Source of the DNA: Sthenelais limicola
Taxonomy: Eukaryota > Annelida > Polychaeta > Phyllodocida > Sigalionidae
Assembly: GCA_942159475.1 (NCBI GenBank)
Contig: OW804096.1
Location: forward strand, 138,693,972 to 138,757,971
Direction: 5' to 3'
DNA: 64,000 bases
In this document: positions 53,009-63,026 of the stretch, in pieces
Layout: each line of letters starts with the position of its first letter
Numbering within the stretch: the first letter of the stretch is position 1
The notes under the pieces: model-generated
The model's input: the letters and a program-made list of their open reading frames with translations, nothing else
The model's database searches: none
What the model was told of the DNA's origin: nothing
Program-made: the position numbers and the translations under genes

Positions 53009-54712
53009 CTCGAATATCTCTACCAAGATTAAAACCTGGGATGCTCTAAGTGGTAAAAAAGGCTTGAAAATCATTCACTATAATATTAGATCATTATTAC
53101 CCAAGATAGATATAATTCGTAACGATATAATGTCTAAGAATTTCGACCTAATCACATTTACGGAATCCTGGTTAAAAATTGATATACCTAGTCAAATGAT
53201 TGCATGTAAAGGATACGATTGTATTAGATTAGATCGTTCTAATGGCGCAAGAGGGGGGGGGATTTGTTGTTTTATCCGACAGGATTATACGGTCACTTTT
53301 GACCCTACTCTGTCTATATCTAATGATAATAGTGAGATACTTTTTTTGTCTCTAACTAGAGATAAAATCCCTACCTATTATATCCTTGTGTGTTACCGCC
53401 CTCCCAATGGTAATATTAAGTGTTTCTTAGATGATCTAGATGCGATAAAAGGTGTATGCTGCCCCATTCAATCTAACATTATTGTATGTGGGGACATGAA
53501 TATTGACATCGGTGACCAAAATCAAAAGCATTGTTTGATTACTGCAATACGAAAAACCTTACCATTATATCCAGGGAAATAACTAGATTTGGTTTATTAC
53601 GTAATTCAACACTTGACTTATTTATGATAAATTGTAAGACGGATAATTTTAATGGTACTATCAACTACTCTTTGTCGGATCACCAACCTACCTACCTTGT
53701 ATTTAAGAAAATCACTCTTGTTAGACCCAAGGTTGCTATATTTGGTCGTGATTTTAGTAGATATAATTATAATGACCTCCAAAGGAAATTACTTGCTTAT
53801 AACTGGGATATTTATTTTGCATCAAATTGTGTAAATGACTGTTGGTCAATCCTATATGACAGGATTCTTGAATGTGCGAATTGTATTGCCCCATTCAAAA
53901 GGTTCAAAGAGAAAGCGGTAAATCCACCTTGGTTTAGTAATGATCTTCGTGAACTGGGTAAAAGAAGAGACAAACTGTACAAAAAGGCTAACCGAACTAA
54001 AAATCCCGTTGACTTGACAAGAGCTAAGGCTGTAAAAAATGAATGTAATAGATCGGTAGCAACCGCCAAATCGGATTATTATAAACAGTTATTGTATAGA
54101 CATAAAAAAGACTCGAAAAAATTCTGGAATGTAGTTCGTGACATTGAGGGTGATGATGAAGGTGATATATCTAGTCTATGTATTAATAACAAGATTGTAG
54201 TTAAAGATCTATTAGTGAATGGTCTAAATGATCACTTCTGTACGGTGGGTAGTAAGGTAAATGCTGCGATTGGACCAACCCCACCTAGACCTAGATTACT
54301 TGAAACCATACAATACCCATGGTCTGAGATTGTATTAACATTACCGGATTTATTCAAACTGCTCCAAAATACTGATATTAACAAGAATTCTGGTTGTATA
54401 AATATCAACTCGCGAATATATAAAGATGCCTTCTGTATTCTAAGCATGCATATGTTACACCTATATAAGCTATCACTACGAACCTGTACCTTTCCTTCTG
54501 CATGGAAGGTTGCGGTAGTTAGACCAATACCTAAAATTGCTATCCCAAAAATACCTAGCGATGTACGCCCGATTTCCCTGACTCATATAGGAGGAAAAAT
54601 ATTTGAAAAACTGATCGTAGATAATCTTATGGGTTACCTTAATGCCAATAATATACTTAGTCCCAAGCAGTTGGGCTTTCAAGCAGGCCACTCGACAACC
54701 GAAGCCTTATAT
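52992..54712 (+). pseudogene. LINE ORF2, 5' part: endonuclease and N-terminal RT, with one frameshift
   Basis: It starts at ATG 52992 (MAAVNNSNISTKIKTW). AP-endonuclease motifs: KIIHYNIRSLLPK, ITFTESWLKI, RGGGICCFIRQD, VCGDMNIDIGDQ. Near 53533 the frame changes (1-nt indel), and coding continues in the frame read from 53531 with LTIISREITRFGLL and YSLSDHQPTYLVFKK. RT begins DVRPISLTHIGGKIFEKLIV, then PKQLGFQAGHSTTEALY, where the DIRS element interrupts after 54712. Coding resumes at 59168 in the same frame. Confidence 0.82.
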
Positions 54713-54772
54713 CTAGCACCTAATAATAATAAGTAAGGCGGGGATGTGGAGACATCGGTGACTTACGCCACC
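54713..54772 (-). repeat. Split direct repeat B2
   Basis: 60 bp (CTAGCACCTAATAATAATAA ... TTACGCCACC on the plus strand), identical to 54940-54999. Confidence 0.9.
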
Positions 54773-54796
54773 CTTTATTAATGATTTGAGCAGAAG

Positions 54797-54939
54797 AAAA
54801 AATATACGTGCTGGCTGCACAAGCTGGTGTTTGAATATGGCGGTGGTCAAGCAGAAGCGGGAAGGAGGTCACGCGACCTATGACGTAGTTCCGGTTTACA
54901 TATAATCCTATATCCATTTCATTCATATAGACATCATAT
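54797..54939 (-). repeat. Split direct repeat A2
   Basis: About 143 bp, matching 59025-59167 essentially base for base; contains GTCACGCGACCTATGACGTA. Confidence 0.9.
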
Positions 54940-54999
54940 CTAGCACCTAATAATAATAAGTAAGGCGGGGATGTGGAGACATCGGTGACTTACGCCACC
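54940..54999 (-). repeat. Split direct repeat B1
   Basis: The 60-bp copy abutting A2; the junction CATCATAT/CTAGCACC represents joined element ends. Confidence 0.9.
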
Positions 55000-55061
55000 A
55001 ATACCCAGTTCAGATCAGTTCAGAGAATTTTTTTTTTTTTTTTTTATAAGCCAACGGGCAA

Positions 55062-56171
55062 CTATAACACAACAGCAGAAAGAGTAGCAGAAGATGACTT
55101 GGCAATGGACAGCTTCTTATCATGAGGGGTGGCCAAGTACATAAGTACCGCGAGACTGGACCAGTCCCCCATGCACTGAATGTCCGACAGCGGGACTCCC
55201 ATGGCATGAAGGTGCTGAGCTCCGCCTCGGCGAAGCGAGTGTAAGCCCACTGAATCTCTTTTCCAACCAATCTTCTCAGCCAGAGACTTGAGGTATTGAA
55301 GCACATATGGGTAACATAGAGGCACCCCGCCGCACATGAACAGAGGTGAAGACGGACTGGCTGGAGAGAGGCGTAGATGAGAACATAACAAGGTATGAGC
55401 ACAGATTCTGAGATTCGCTTTCAGCGGGTAGATGGGAACATCAAAATGCCTATCGTGATACTTCAAGGTCTTTGACGACCTGATACGAATAATAATGTGG
55501 TCAGGGTTAACTATTACATCCGACCTACGAACGACATGCCAGTCTTTAGTATCAAGTGAGGCTGGAGACTCTGGCAAGAGATTTGACTTTCTCAGTAGCG
55601 TAGTAAAGCACAAAACTATCACAGACCAAGAAGTAGACTGCTTCAGGTCAGAAAAAACAACATAACGCGCCATCTTCAGTAAATCTGAAGGAAGCACAGG
55701 CGCCTTCTGGATAACCGCTGTACCCAGGGTCTTTTTCAGCCCCTCAAGAACCATCCTGATAAGGAACGAGTCCCTGAAGCCTGAATCAAAACTGTAGCAC
55801 TTGTGGAGCATAATTATCGCCGATAGGTAATTATTAACCGTGGAGTAGGCTGAGGTCTGTGCCTTGTGAACGAGGAAACGAGCTATCGTGATGTCAGAGG
55901 CTGGGAGTGCTTGAAGTCCAAGATCAGTGCAGAATTTAAAGTAGACAGACCACTGTGAAGAGCGTGTCGACTTAGTGTTGGTTGCCCAAGCAGACGCTGT
56001 CACCTCACGCACCTTGTTGTCCAGGATGGAGAGCTGGTCTGCAACATAGCGATTCACAAAGCTGATCAGAAAAGATATAACCAACCTCACATATTCTAGA
56101 GAGGCGGTCGGCAATGACATTGTAGACCCCTGGTACATGCTTGGCAGTGATATAAAAATTATAAGTTGCAC
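55062..56171 (-). CDS. DIRS-element tyrosine recombinase
   Basis: 369 codons. The N-terminal half is a SAM-like core-binding region (SSQWSVYFKFCTDLGLQALP; YSTVNNYLSAIIMLHKC). The catalytic part includes FTTLLRKSNLLPES (first Arg region), RIRSSKTLKYHDRH, the LHSLRRGGAQHLHAMGV box (H-x-x-R) and a final GDWSSLAVLMYLATP with the nucleophile Tyr. These are the R...HxxR...Y residues of the family. It overlaps the RT-RNase H ORF by about 167 bp in another frame. Its role is integration of circular cDNA. The start within the overlap is uncertain. Confidence 0.88.
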   Translation of the reverse strand: MQLIIFISLPSMYQGSTMSLPTASLEYVRLVISFLISFVNRYVADQLSILDNKVREVTASAWATNTKSTRSSQWSVYFKFCTDLGLQALPASDITIARFLVHKAQTSAYSTVNNYLSAIIMLHKCYSFDSGFRDSFLIRMVLEGLKKTLGTAVIQKAPVLPSDLLKMARYVVFSDLKQSTSWSVIVLCFTTLLRKSNLLPESPASLDTKDWHVVRRSDVIVNPDHIIIRIRSSKTLKYHDRHFDVPIYPLKANLRICAHTLLCSHLRLSPASPSSPLFMCGGVPLCYPYVLQYLKSLAEKIGWKRDSVGLHSLRRGGAQHLHAMGVPLSDIQCMGDWSSLAVLMYLATPHDKKLSIAKSSSATLSAVVL

Positions 56172-57921
56172 TCAACCAGAAGAGATGACGTAAGAGCACC
56201 ATGCAATACGGGTTAGAACTGACCCCTTTGTTAATAAGCCCCATAGCCTGAGTATTGTCTGTGTAAATTACTATATGCTGGTTCCTCCAAGACTCCTTAT
56301 ATCTATCTGCTGCGACGATAAAGGGAATGGCTTCCAAGACATTGATGTTACTAGCATTTTCAGGGTCGATGTCCACATTAACCCAGTGATCATGGACTGG
56401 ATCACAAAGGTCTAAGTCAAAGGGATAGTTGTCGCTGTTATAATAACCCGCTACCCAGTCGTCAGAACCTATTAGACCAAAACCTCCTAGCGAAGCATCA
56501 GTGGCCCAGCTAAGTCTGGGAGAAGAGTTGCGTGTTATCATGCATGACTTGCCGTTAAAGAGCTCAGAAAACTCCTTCCACCATTTCATATCTAGCTTGA
56601 AGGACTCGGTCAGGTGCACACGAACATTCCTATCCGGCAGATCCTTGAGTAGGGCGATGACACGATGGCTGAAGGTTCTGCCACCGCGGACAACTTTCGA
56701 GCAATGGCAAAGTATCCCACAGAGACGTTGTAACTGACGCTTTGTAGCCCTAGTACGGTCGTCAAAGAATTCTAATTCGCAGTGCAATCTGGTGATCTTC
56801 TCCTGTGGTAACGATAAAGTTAAAGCACGAGAGTCAATTTGTATTCCTAAGTAAGTAGTGACGGTGGAGGGGGAGGAGCACTTCTTCCAACTTATCAGAA
56901 ACCCAAGATCACCCAGGAGGGAAATCAATTCCATTTGAATCCGCTGACAGTCTGCAAATGATGAGCCTATCACAATGAAATCGTCTAGATAGTTCACAAT
57001 GTTGAAAAAGCTGCGCCTGTTCATGGCCCTGACAACAAAGTCACTTAAAGCGGAGAATACAAAAGGCGCACACTTTAAGCCAAAACACAAACGAGTGTCG
57101 TGGTAAAAAGCATCTTTCCACTCAATACCCTGCATCTTCCAGTGGTTGGGGTTTATACTCACAGAGCGGTAAGCCGCCTTCAAGTCCACAGTGGCCATGT
57201 ACACACCCTCCTGAATCATATCACAAACAGAATCGACTGTATTAAAACAAAAGGGCTGCGCTGTGATGTCCATGAAGTTATTAATCGACCTACCAAGAGG
57301 TTGTCGACAGTCGGTAATTGGCCTAAACGATCCATCTTTTTTGGGGACAGCCCCTAGAGAATGAACACATAATGGAGCAATGTCAGTAGGAGAGAACTTG
57401 CCGTCACTTAACTCTTCAGTGATGAGACGATTGATGAACGTAAAGGCTGGGTCAGTCAACACAGACTTATAATTTGGACACTGGTATCCAGGGACGGTGA
57501 CATTTGGGTCGACGATGTCAAAACCACATAAGATGCCGTTAGTGATGAAATTGCGGTAATGCATGTCAGGCTCTAAGCATAACTCGTTCAACCAGGCATT
57601 ACACTTCAGCTGACTACGAAGGCCCCCGATATAATGTACATCGGTACATCTTTTGGCGAATGACCAGCCTTCGTGGTGAAAACAAGGCATAGGGGGAGAG
57701 TCGAGGTAAGAAAAGACAGAGTAATCAGGCTTATTCACTGTTCCAGACCAGGAAACAGGGTTATTATTACAGGAGTTCTCACCCGATGTGCGATCTGAGG
57801 TAAGAGCAGATAGATCCTCGAAGCTTTCAAAGGATAAAGGCAAAAGATCACCTTGCGTAAGGCGGCTAGCCGGCCCGAGACCACCATCTTGGATGTTGAT
57901 GGCGGAAGTCTCGGGCGGCAC
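56005..57921 (-). CDS. DIRS-element reverse transcriptase-RNase H
   Basis: 638 codons, intact. RT motifs: RPITDCRQPLGRSIN, YMATVDLKAAYRSVSI, CFGLKCAPFVFSAL and catalytic NYLDDFIVIGSS. RNase H follows: LSWATDASLGGFG, VLEAIPFIVAADRY and IYTDNTQAMGLI, ending with HVPGVYNVIADRLSR. The order RT then RNase H without an aspartic protease or DDE integrase is that of DIRS-order elements. No methyltransferase domain is seen. It starts 7 bp after the gag-like ORF ends. Confidence 0.88.
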   Translation of the reverse strand: MPPETSAINIQDGGLGPASRLTQGDLLPLSFESFEDLSALTSDRTSGENSCNNNPVSWSGTVNKPDYSVFSYLDSPPMPCFHHEGWSFAKRCTDVHYIGGLRSQLKCNAWLNELCLEPDMHYRNFITNGILCGFDIVDPNVTVPGYQCPNYKSVLTDPAFTFINRLITEELSDGKFSPTDIAPLCVHSLGAVPKKDGSFRPITDCRQPLGRSINNFMDITAQPFCFNTVDSVCDMIQEGVYMATVDLKAAYRSVSINPNHWKMQGIEWKDAFYHDTRLCFGLKCAPFVFSALSDFVVRAMNRRSFFNIVNYLDDFIVIGSSFADCQRIQMELISLLGDLGFLISWKKCSSPSTVTTYLGIQIDSRALTLSLPQEKITRLHCELEFFDDRTRATKRQLQRLCGILCHCSKVVRGGRTFSHRVIALLKDLPDRNVRVHLTESFKLDMKWWKEFSELFNGKSCMITRNSSPRLSWATDASLGGFGLIGSDDWVAGYYNSDNYPFDLDLCDPVHDHWVNVDIDPENASNINVLEAIPFIVAADRYKESWRNQHIVIYTDNTQAMGLINKGVSSNPYCMVLLRHLFWLSATYNFYITAKHVPGVYNVIADRLSRICEVGYIFSDQLCESLCCRPALHPGQQGA

Positions 57922-57927
57922 GAGACT

Positions 57928-59007
57928 TCATGAAGAGGGCTTATCATCCTTGTGCTCCTTTACCCGACATGAAGACATTGGGTGACGATAACGGCAAGAT
58001 CCACATACATGTAGTTTAGAACATCTACCTAGCGAACATCCTTTAGTGTTGTAATTGTAGCAGATGTCCTGCTGCCAGTCATCGGGAACCGAACCAGATC
58101 CCGAGTCATCACGAGCTCTGCCGAAGCCCCTGCCTGACTTCCGGCCGCTTGGACGCCATTGAGACTGAGACTGAGGAGTGGTGGAAGGGATCTGACTAGG
58201 TTTCTCTTCAAACTTCTTGCGGGTGTAATGGCCACTAAGATAAACCCCAGCAGCAAAGGAGTCAGGAGGACCAAAACTAACACTACCAGTGAGCACTTGG
58301 TCGACTACATGGTGGTCGTATAGGATACAGCCTAACACAGAAAAACTGCTCGACTCGATAGCGTGACGGCCCACATATTGCATATGGCGAAGGTATCCCA
58401 TGCTGTCGCCATTAGCTAATAATATATGCTCAAACACTCCTAGCATACCGACCATTAGCTCAGTAGCAGATAATTTGGTGTGATCGACATGCTTCATAGG
58501 CCACAGATACGACTTGGATTGTATGTGAAACTCAGGTCTAAATTCCAAACCTTTTTTAGGAGGGAGCCCATCGTTCACGTTCAACGAAAGTTGATGTAGG
58601 CTGCTAGTCAAGTCGACGAGCGGGCCGTCTGGTGTTGAAGTGGAACCGGGCGGTTTGCCTTCAATGCGATCTAATCTTGACAAAATGGCTTGAAGAACAT
58701 CATCGGAAGTACCCGAGGACGACTGACCACTTTCCTTGGATTTACCTTTTGCCTCAGTATTTGTGAAGTGTGCCTCTAGAAAAGCCAGGTAAGCAGGATC
58801 CGACCTGTCAGTGTAACCAGCAACAGCCATGTTAGGAGAATGGTGCACAAGCGGGAACCAGGACCAGCGTTGACCGCCGACAGGTAAAACAACTTTCACT
58901 TTCTGGTCCTTCTTTTTCTCCGATTTAACACTAGCACTCTTGCAACGAGAGCCAAACGGTGATGAGTGAATTAGCTGACATTTGGAGCAACGTCCCTTAG
59001 CAGGCAT
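57928..59007 (-). CDS. DIRS-element gag-like protein
   Basis: 359 codons from ATG 59007 (MPAKGRCSKCQLIHSSPFGS). An N-terminal CxxC knuckle is followed by a Lys-rich stretch, a central helical region (ATELMVGMLGVFEHILLAN) and a C-terminal Cys-rich CCCH-like finger (CYNYNTKGCSLGRCSKLHVC, then GSCRYRHPMSSC). This resembles the C-terminal zinc region of DIRS and Ngaro gag-like ORFs. It presumably binds element RNA. Confidence 0.75.
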   Translation of the reverse strand: MPAKGRCSKCQLIHSSPFGSRCKSASVKSEKKKDQKVKVVLPVGGQRWSWFPLVHHSPNMAVAGYTDRSDPAYLAFLEAHFTNTEAKGKSKESGQSSSGTSDDVLQAILSRLDRIEGKPPGSTSTPDGPLVDLTSSLHQLSLNVNDGLPPKKGLEFRPEFHIQSKSYLWPMKHVDHTKLSATELMVGMLGVFEHILLANGDSMGYLRHMQYVGRHAIESSSFSVLGCILYDHHVVDQVLTGSVSFGPPDSFAAGVYLSGHYTRKKFEEKPSQIPSTTPQSQSQWRPSGRKSGRGFGRARDDSGSGSVPDDWQQDICYNYNTKGCSLGRCSKLHVCGSCRYRHPMSSCRVKEHKDDKPSS

Positions 59008-59024
59008 ATCCTAAACACATAATC

Positions 59025-59167
59025 AAAAAATATACGTGCTGGCTGCACAAGCTGGTGTTTGAATATGGCGGTGGTCAAGCAGAAGCGGGAAGGAGGTCAC
59101 GCGACCTATGACGTAGTTCCGGTTTACATATAATCCTATATCCATTTCATTCATATAGACATCATAT
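59025..59167 (-). repeat. Split direct repeat A1
   Basis: 5' terminal repeat of the DIRS element, same as 54797-54939. Confidence 0.9.
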
Positions 59168-60334
59168 GATTTTATCTCTGACCTAAATGTTGCTGCTCAT
59201 AGTAAAAAAATTTCTGTCGTGGTGTATATTGATTTTAGTAAGGCGTTTGATTCGGTTGTGCATAATATCTTATTAGAAAAATTAAATGACATTGGCCTGT
59301 CCCAACATAGTATAAATTGGTTTGCCTCTTATCTAAATGGGAGGTTGCAAAAGGTGAAGTTGGGTGATAACCTTTCCTCTGAAAAATCAATTAATTATGG
59401 AGTACCTCAGGGCTCAATTTTGGGCCCGATCATGTTTTTAATATATGCAAATGACCTTAAGCATCTTAATATGAACTGTAAAATTATTCAATACGCGGAT
59501 GATACCGTTTTGTACTTATCCGGTAACAATCCTGACGAATGTGTTAATAAGATTAATAGTGACTTGTCTGTATTTTATAATTGGAGTATATGTAACAAAC
59601 TGCTTGTTAACATTAATAAGACTAAGGTTATGCTGTTTGGCCCACCCCCTTTATTGAAGGACCTTAGACCTATTATATCACTTAATGCTGAGACCCTGGT
59701 TATAGTTGACCGTTACGATTATTTAGGTATTACTATCGATCAAAATTTATCTATGAAAAACCAATATGACAGTCTGACCCGTCAGCTCAACAGCAAAATC
59801 TTTATTTTTCGCAAAATCCGTTGTAACTTGACCAAAGATGCGGCTCTAATTATAGCCAAATCTAAATTGTTATCGATTTTTGATTACTCTCTCTTCTGTC
59901 TGACTCCTTTGAATCAATCTTTATTATAAAAATTACAAAAGATACAGAATAGAATCCTGCGTATCGCCCTTAACTGTGACTATTATACCCCCAATGCAGA
60001 ACTTCTTCGTATTAGTAAAACAATGAGTATTAATAACAGATTATCTTTTAATCTTGCCAAGATTGCACATAGGGAGGTTTACATGAATGGCAAAGGTTCT
60101 ATCCCTCCGAGGCACACTAGGCAAGCTGCTGCACCTACCATGACTAGTTTTATTCCTCGTTCTGGGAAAGACTCTAAGTGTGTATTTAACTCTCTTGTCA
60201 GTACCTGGAATAGACTGCCTGCTAATATTAGATTAATTGGTGACCCGTTGAACTTTAAAGTAAACTTGAAACGATACTATTTTGGTCTCCAGGCCCCTAA
60301 CCATGGGGCAGGGGATCAGCGGCCTATGCCGTAA
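59168..60334 (+). pseudogene. LINE ORF2, 3' part: RT core and C-terminus, one in-frame stop
   Basis: It resumes in the frame cut at 54712. RT core: VVYIDFSKAFDSVVHNILLE, NYGVPQGSILGPIMFLIYAN, catalytic IIQYADDTVLYLSG, then YDYLGITIDQNLSMK. TAA at 59927-59929 interrupts, and the same frame continues (KIQNRILRIALNC; RHTRQAAAPTM) to the stop at 60334. With the frameshift near 53533, this makes ORF2 non-functional as read, though only two lesions are apparent apart from the insertion. Confidence 0.82.
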
Positions 60335-60966
60335 TCCCTACCCCTTCTTGTGTGAGCTATAAATAATTCTGTGACACCTTTAATTCTGTGTACTATGTGT
60401 AGACCCTGTTTGTATAGTACTCGAACGGTGGACATGGTCTGTTGGTCCCACCCTCACTGTGTTATATTGCATTGCTGTCTTGTTCTATTTTGGCCCCTAT
60501 GTTGGCCTTCTCCGTATATGATGTTAGATCAGTACTTGTTTACTTAATTGTAACCTGCGTCGCTATCTATTCTTGTATGTATATATTGTAACTCTTGGTA
60601 AATATTATTTGTATAGCGTCGCTCTTTATGTAATGGTACTTATTATATACCTAATTTCAGGAAAAAACCTGACACCCTCTCACATCCCTTTGATTGGTAA
60701 TATTTGTAAATGTTTTAATAGACCGTATTTTTACCTCATTTTCTCCATCTCATTATCATCATCATTAATTGTAATGTAAATGCTTGTGACATAATGTCTA
60801 ACTCTATATTATCCTAGCCAGTTGTTAAACTTTTCTTCAGTCCACACCTCTATGTACTTTTTTAAAGACAATATTCTCAGGGTACAACGAAAATCACCTA
60901 CGGGTGAGATTGCTGTAAACTTGATAACCTCCTGATAAAATAAATTTGTTCAAAAAAAAAAAAAAA
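60335..60966 (+). other. LINE 3' UTR with A-run tail
   Basis: Non-coding. It contains short hydrophobic ORFs of no evident meaning and ends AAATAAATTTGTTC followed by about 14 A. Confidence 0.6.
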
Positions 60967-61178
60967 TGAATTTGTGACTGACTAATATCACCGACACCAA
61001 TCTTAGTCTGAGTCCCTACAGTTATCCTACGTAATTAGTTATCCTATGTAATTGGGTAGCACGTGTCCTCATTATTTAACAAGCTACAGCTTAAAATACT
61101 GATTAAAATACTGAATGAGTATTATACAGGCATGTATGGGCAATGAGGCAATAGAGAAAAGCATTATTTTGAAATAAC

Positions 61179-61276
61179 CTCGATCGATTTGGTCATGTTC
61201 CGACCGATGAGAGATGCGCTGTTCCACAGTGAACTGGTCTATGCATGGCCCACCGTTAAACAATCGGCAGTTACAT
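61179..61276 (-). CDS. DUF7869-type gene exon 2: Cys-rich segment
   Basis: 98 nt between CCATTTCAG and a GTTATT donor. It encodes CNCRLFNGGPCIDQFTVEQR, then ISHRSEHDQIDR. The Cys pattern (CxC...C) resembles the start of the conserved region in DUF7869 proteins. Phase 2 in and phase 1 out match exon 1 and exon 3. The donor is weak but is the one that preserves the frame. The intron that follows contains the nested LINE. Confidence 0.65.
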
Positions 61277-61640
61277 CTGAAATGGACAAAATCCTAGATT
61301 TTAATTTGCCCATAATGACACAAACAAACAATGTATTTTTAACCCTACATTCCACACGAGACGAGTAAGGAATCTCAGACGTCCCAAGTAAATAGCTACT
61401 CCCCAGATCTCGAGGGCCTTAAACTCCCCACGCACGAACAACACCATGCGACTTAAAACATACACCAATTAAATTTTAGAACCTCTAAATATACCCACAA
61501 GGTATCTAGCACATATAACAGCATTGGATTATAGATTTGGAATGATTTCCAGGGATGTAAATAGCATAGTTTTCAGATCGCGTCCCCCAGCATGTCAACA
61601 CACACGATAGAAAAGATGGCTGCAGAGCACCAACACTTAC

Positions 61641-61930
61641 CGAAACGTGGAGCACTTTTCCCGTTCCTTGTCCACGACTGCCTGCATGTGATCAATAATA
61701 AGAATAGGTTCTGATGCTTCCTCAACTTCTTCTTCGTTCGTCTCCGGAGTTTCAGGCTGATCAGGGACGTCTGGTTCTCCATCTGAGTCAGATTCCGCCG
61801 TCTCTGTTTCCTCGTTGAACACAAAATACTCTTCGATGAGGTTACGCCATTCGGCGTTGTCGACAACACCTCCCAAATTGGCTCGAGCGATGCCATTAAG
61901 AGCTTCTGCGACGGTGGCCTCAGCTTCCAT
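61641..61930 (-). CDS. DUF7869-type gene exon 1: acidic N-terminus
   Basis: It starts at ATG 61930 (MEAEATVAEALNGIARANLG), chosen over an upstream in-frame ATG whose extension is uncharacteristic. The exon is very acidic (ETAESDSDGEPDVPDQPETP). It ends in phase 2 at CG before GTAAGT. The phase fits the acceptor at 61276, giving ...CSTF-R-CNCRLFNGGPC. Upstream (about 61940-62290) is GC-richer with a CCAAT motif in the antisense sense (GATTGG on the minus strand), a plausible promoter. Confidence 0.7.
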
Positions 61931-62522
61931 GTTTAAATAATAAACCTTGGTCCATTTAAAACTTTGTTGGAGAGTAAAACACGTCTTGTATCGTCTGGAA
62001 TCGAGGAAAAACTGGTCGCTTCGATTCAAATCCAAGACCACGCTAGAAGATGGCGTCAGCCAGAAGTTGATCTTTCGGAGTGGCTGGACCAATCACAGGG
62101 CTGTATCGACCCCACGTGGGCTCCCTTGACGACCCTAGCAACCATTGTTTACGCCGAATGCACTTGGAGAGAGCTCTGTGATTGGTTTATTTACACAGCG
62201 ATTCCAAAGGGAAGAATCCCATTGGCTAGAGGAGATTCGCGGCTTTCCAGGGATACCAAATGTGCTGGGGTACCCTACGCTCAAATGTCCACGGCGTACG
62301 AGTGAATTTAGTGAAAAATAGCCTTCGGCTCCTTTGTTTAAACCCATCCAACCATGTTAGGAAAATGTTTACCGGCCGTTATGAAGCGTAAATTATTGTT
62401 TTTGGTACAAAATATTTTCCAGTCTCAAAAAAAACATAATAAAGATTAATATTACGGGAAAAAAAGTTTTCGACCGAAAAAGTCCTATACCACCTTTGGA
62501 GCCCTATATCTCAAAATGAAAG

Positions 62523-62547
62523 TTGCCGACATGGGACTCTTTTTGAT
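62523..62547 (-). repeat. Right terminal inverted repeat of the 15.6-kb unit
   Basis: The minus strand reads ATCAAAAAGAGTCCCATGTC then GGCAA. Confidence 0.65.
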
Positions 62548-63026
62548 GATATTCTATCTTTTGTTAAAGCATTACTGTTGTTTTAAAAGTTGTTATAGCT
62601 GTGAAAACGATGGAAATTGATTCGAAAACGTGAACAATTTTCCCGCAGTGGCCAAATGGTCTGGTTGTCAGATCGTTGTAACTTTCAACGCTGGTAGACG
62701 TGTAATATATCTATCAAATGAATTCATAAACTAAATTCCTTTCATCAGTATTGATGCCTACCGGTTTGCAAACCATTACTTTATTTTGAAAAGATTTAAA
62801 GCTGTGAAAGTGTCTGAAATTGATTCGGAACTGTGAGCTATTTTTCTCAAGTTTCCCTTCGCATCAAGGCCTGGTAGAACAGCGCGGTGCAAAGTAATAG
62901 GCCTATACTAAAAATAAAAGCATGATCAAGTATCTTATAAGGTCGCAATTTGATAATATTTCTACAAAATATATACATTGTTTTCTCTTATATAAAGCAT
63001 ATATGATAAATCAGATAACTTACTCG

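Larger units (their letters stand above)
54713..59167 (-). mobile_element. DIRS-order retroelement with split direct repeats (PAT/Ngaro-like)
   Basis: About 4.46 kb, minus strand. Reading 5' to 3': terminal repeat A1 (59167-59025), three ORFs (gag-like, RT-RNase H, tyrosine recombinase), B1 (54999-54940), A2 (54939-54797), B2 (54772-54713). The A1-body-B1-A2-B2 layout is the split direct repeat of PAT and Ngaro elements, which integrate through a tyrosine recombinase from a circular intermediate without target duplication. Consistently, no duplication flanks the element. TAT occurs at both outer edges and at the internal A2/B1 junction, and may be the recombination core. Confidence 0.88.
49985..60966 (+). 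mobile_element. NADAR-bearing CR1/L2-like LINE, split by a DIRS-type insertion
   Basis: A plus-strand LINE in intron 2 of the DUF7869-type gene. Order: ORF1 (coiled coil, RRM-like, NADAR), SGNH-like ORF, small membrane-segment ORF, ORF2 (endonuclease-RT), 3' UTR, A-run tail at 60953-60966. Removing the DIRS element (54713-59167) leaves about 6.5 kb, full length for this kind of LINE. The 5' limit is approximate: it must lie between the exon 3 acceptor (49946) and ORF1. No target duplication was recognised. Confidence 0.82.
46983..62547 (-). mobile_element. DNA-transposon-like unit with inverted ends and a DUF7869-type gene
   Basis: ATCAAAATGAGTCCCATGTC then GGCAA at 46983-47007 is repeated inverted at 62523-62547 with one mismatch in 25; weaker similarity continues inward to about 47025. 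The minus-strand four-exon gene (61930-47703) lies wholly between the two ends. Subtracting the LINE nested in intron 2 leaves about 4.6 kb, a normal size for an autonomous DNA transposon. No target-site duplication could be recognised, so the true termini may lie slightly outside. A host gene flanked by unrelated repeats is the alternative. Confidence 0.6.
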
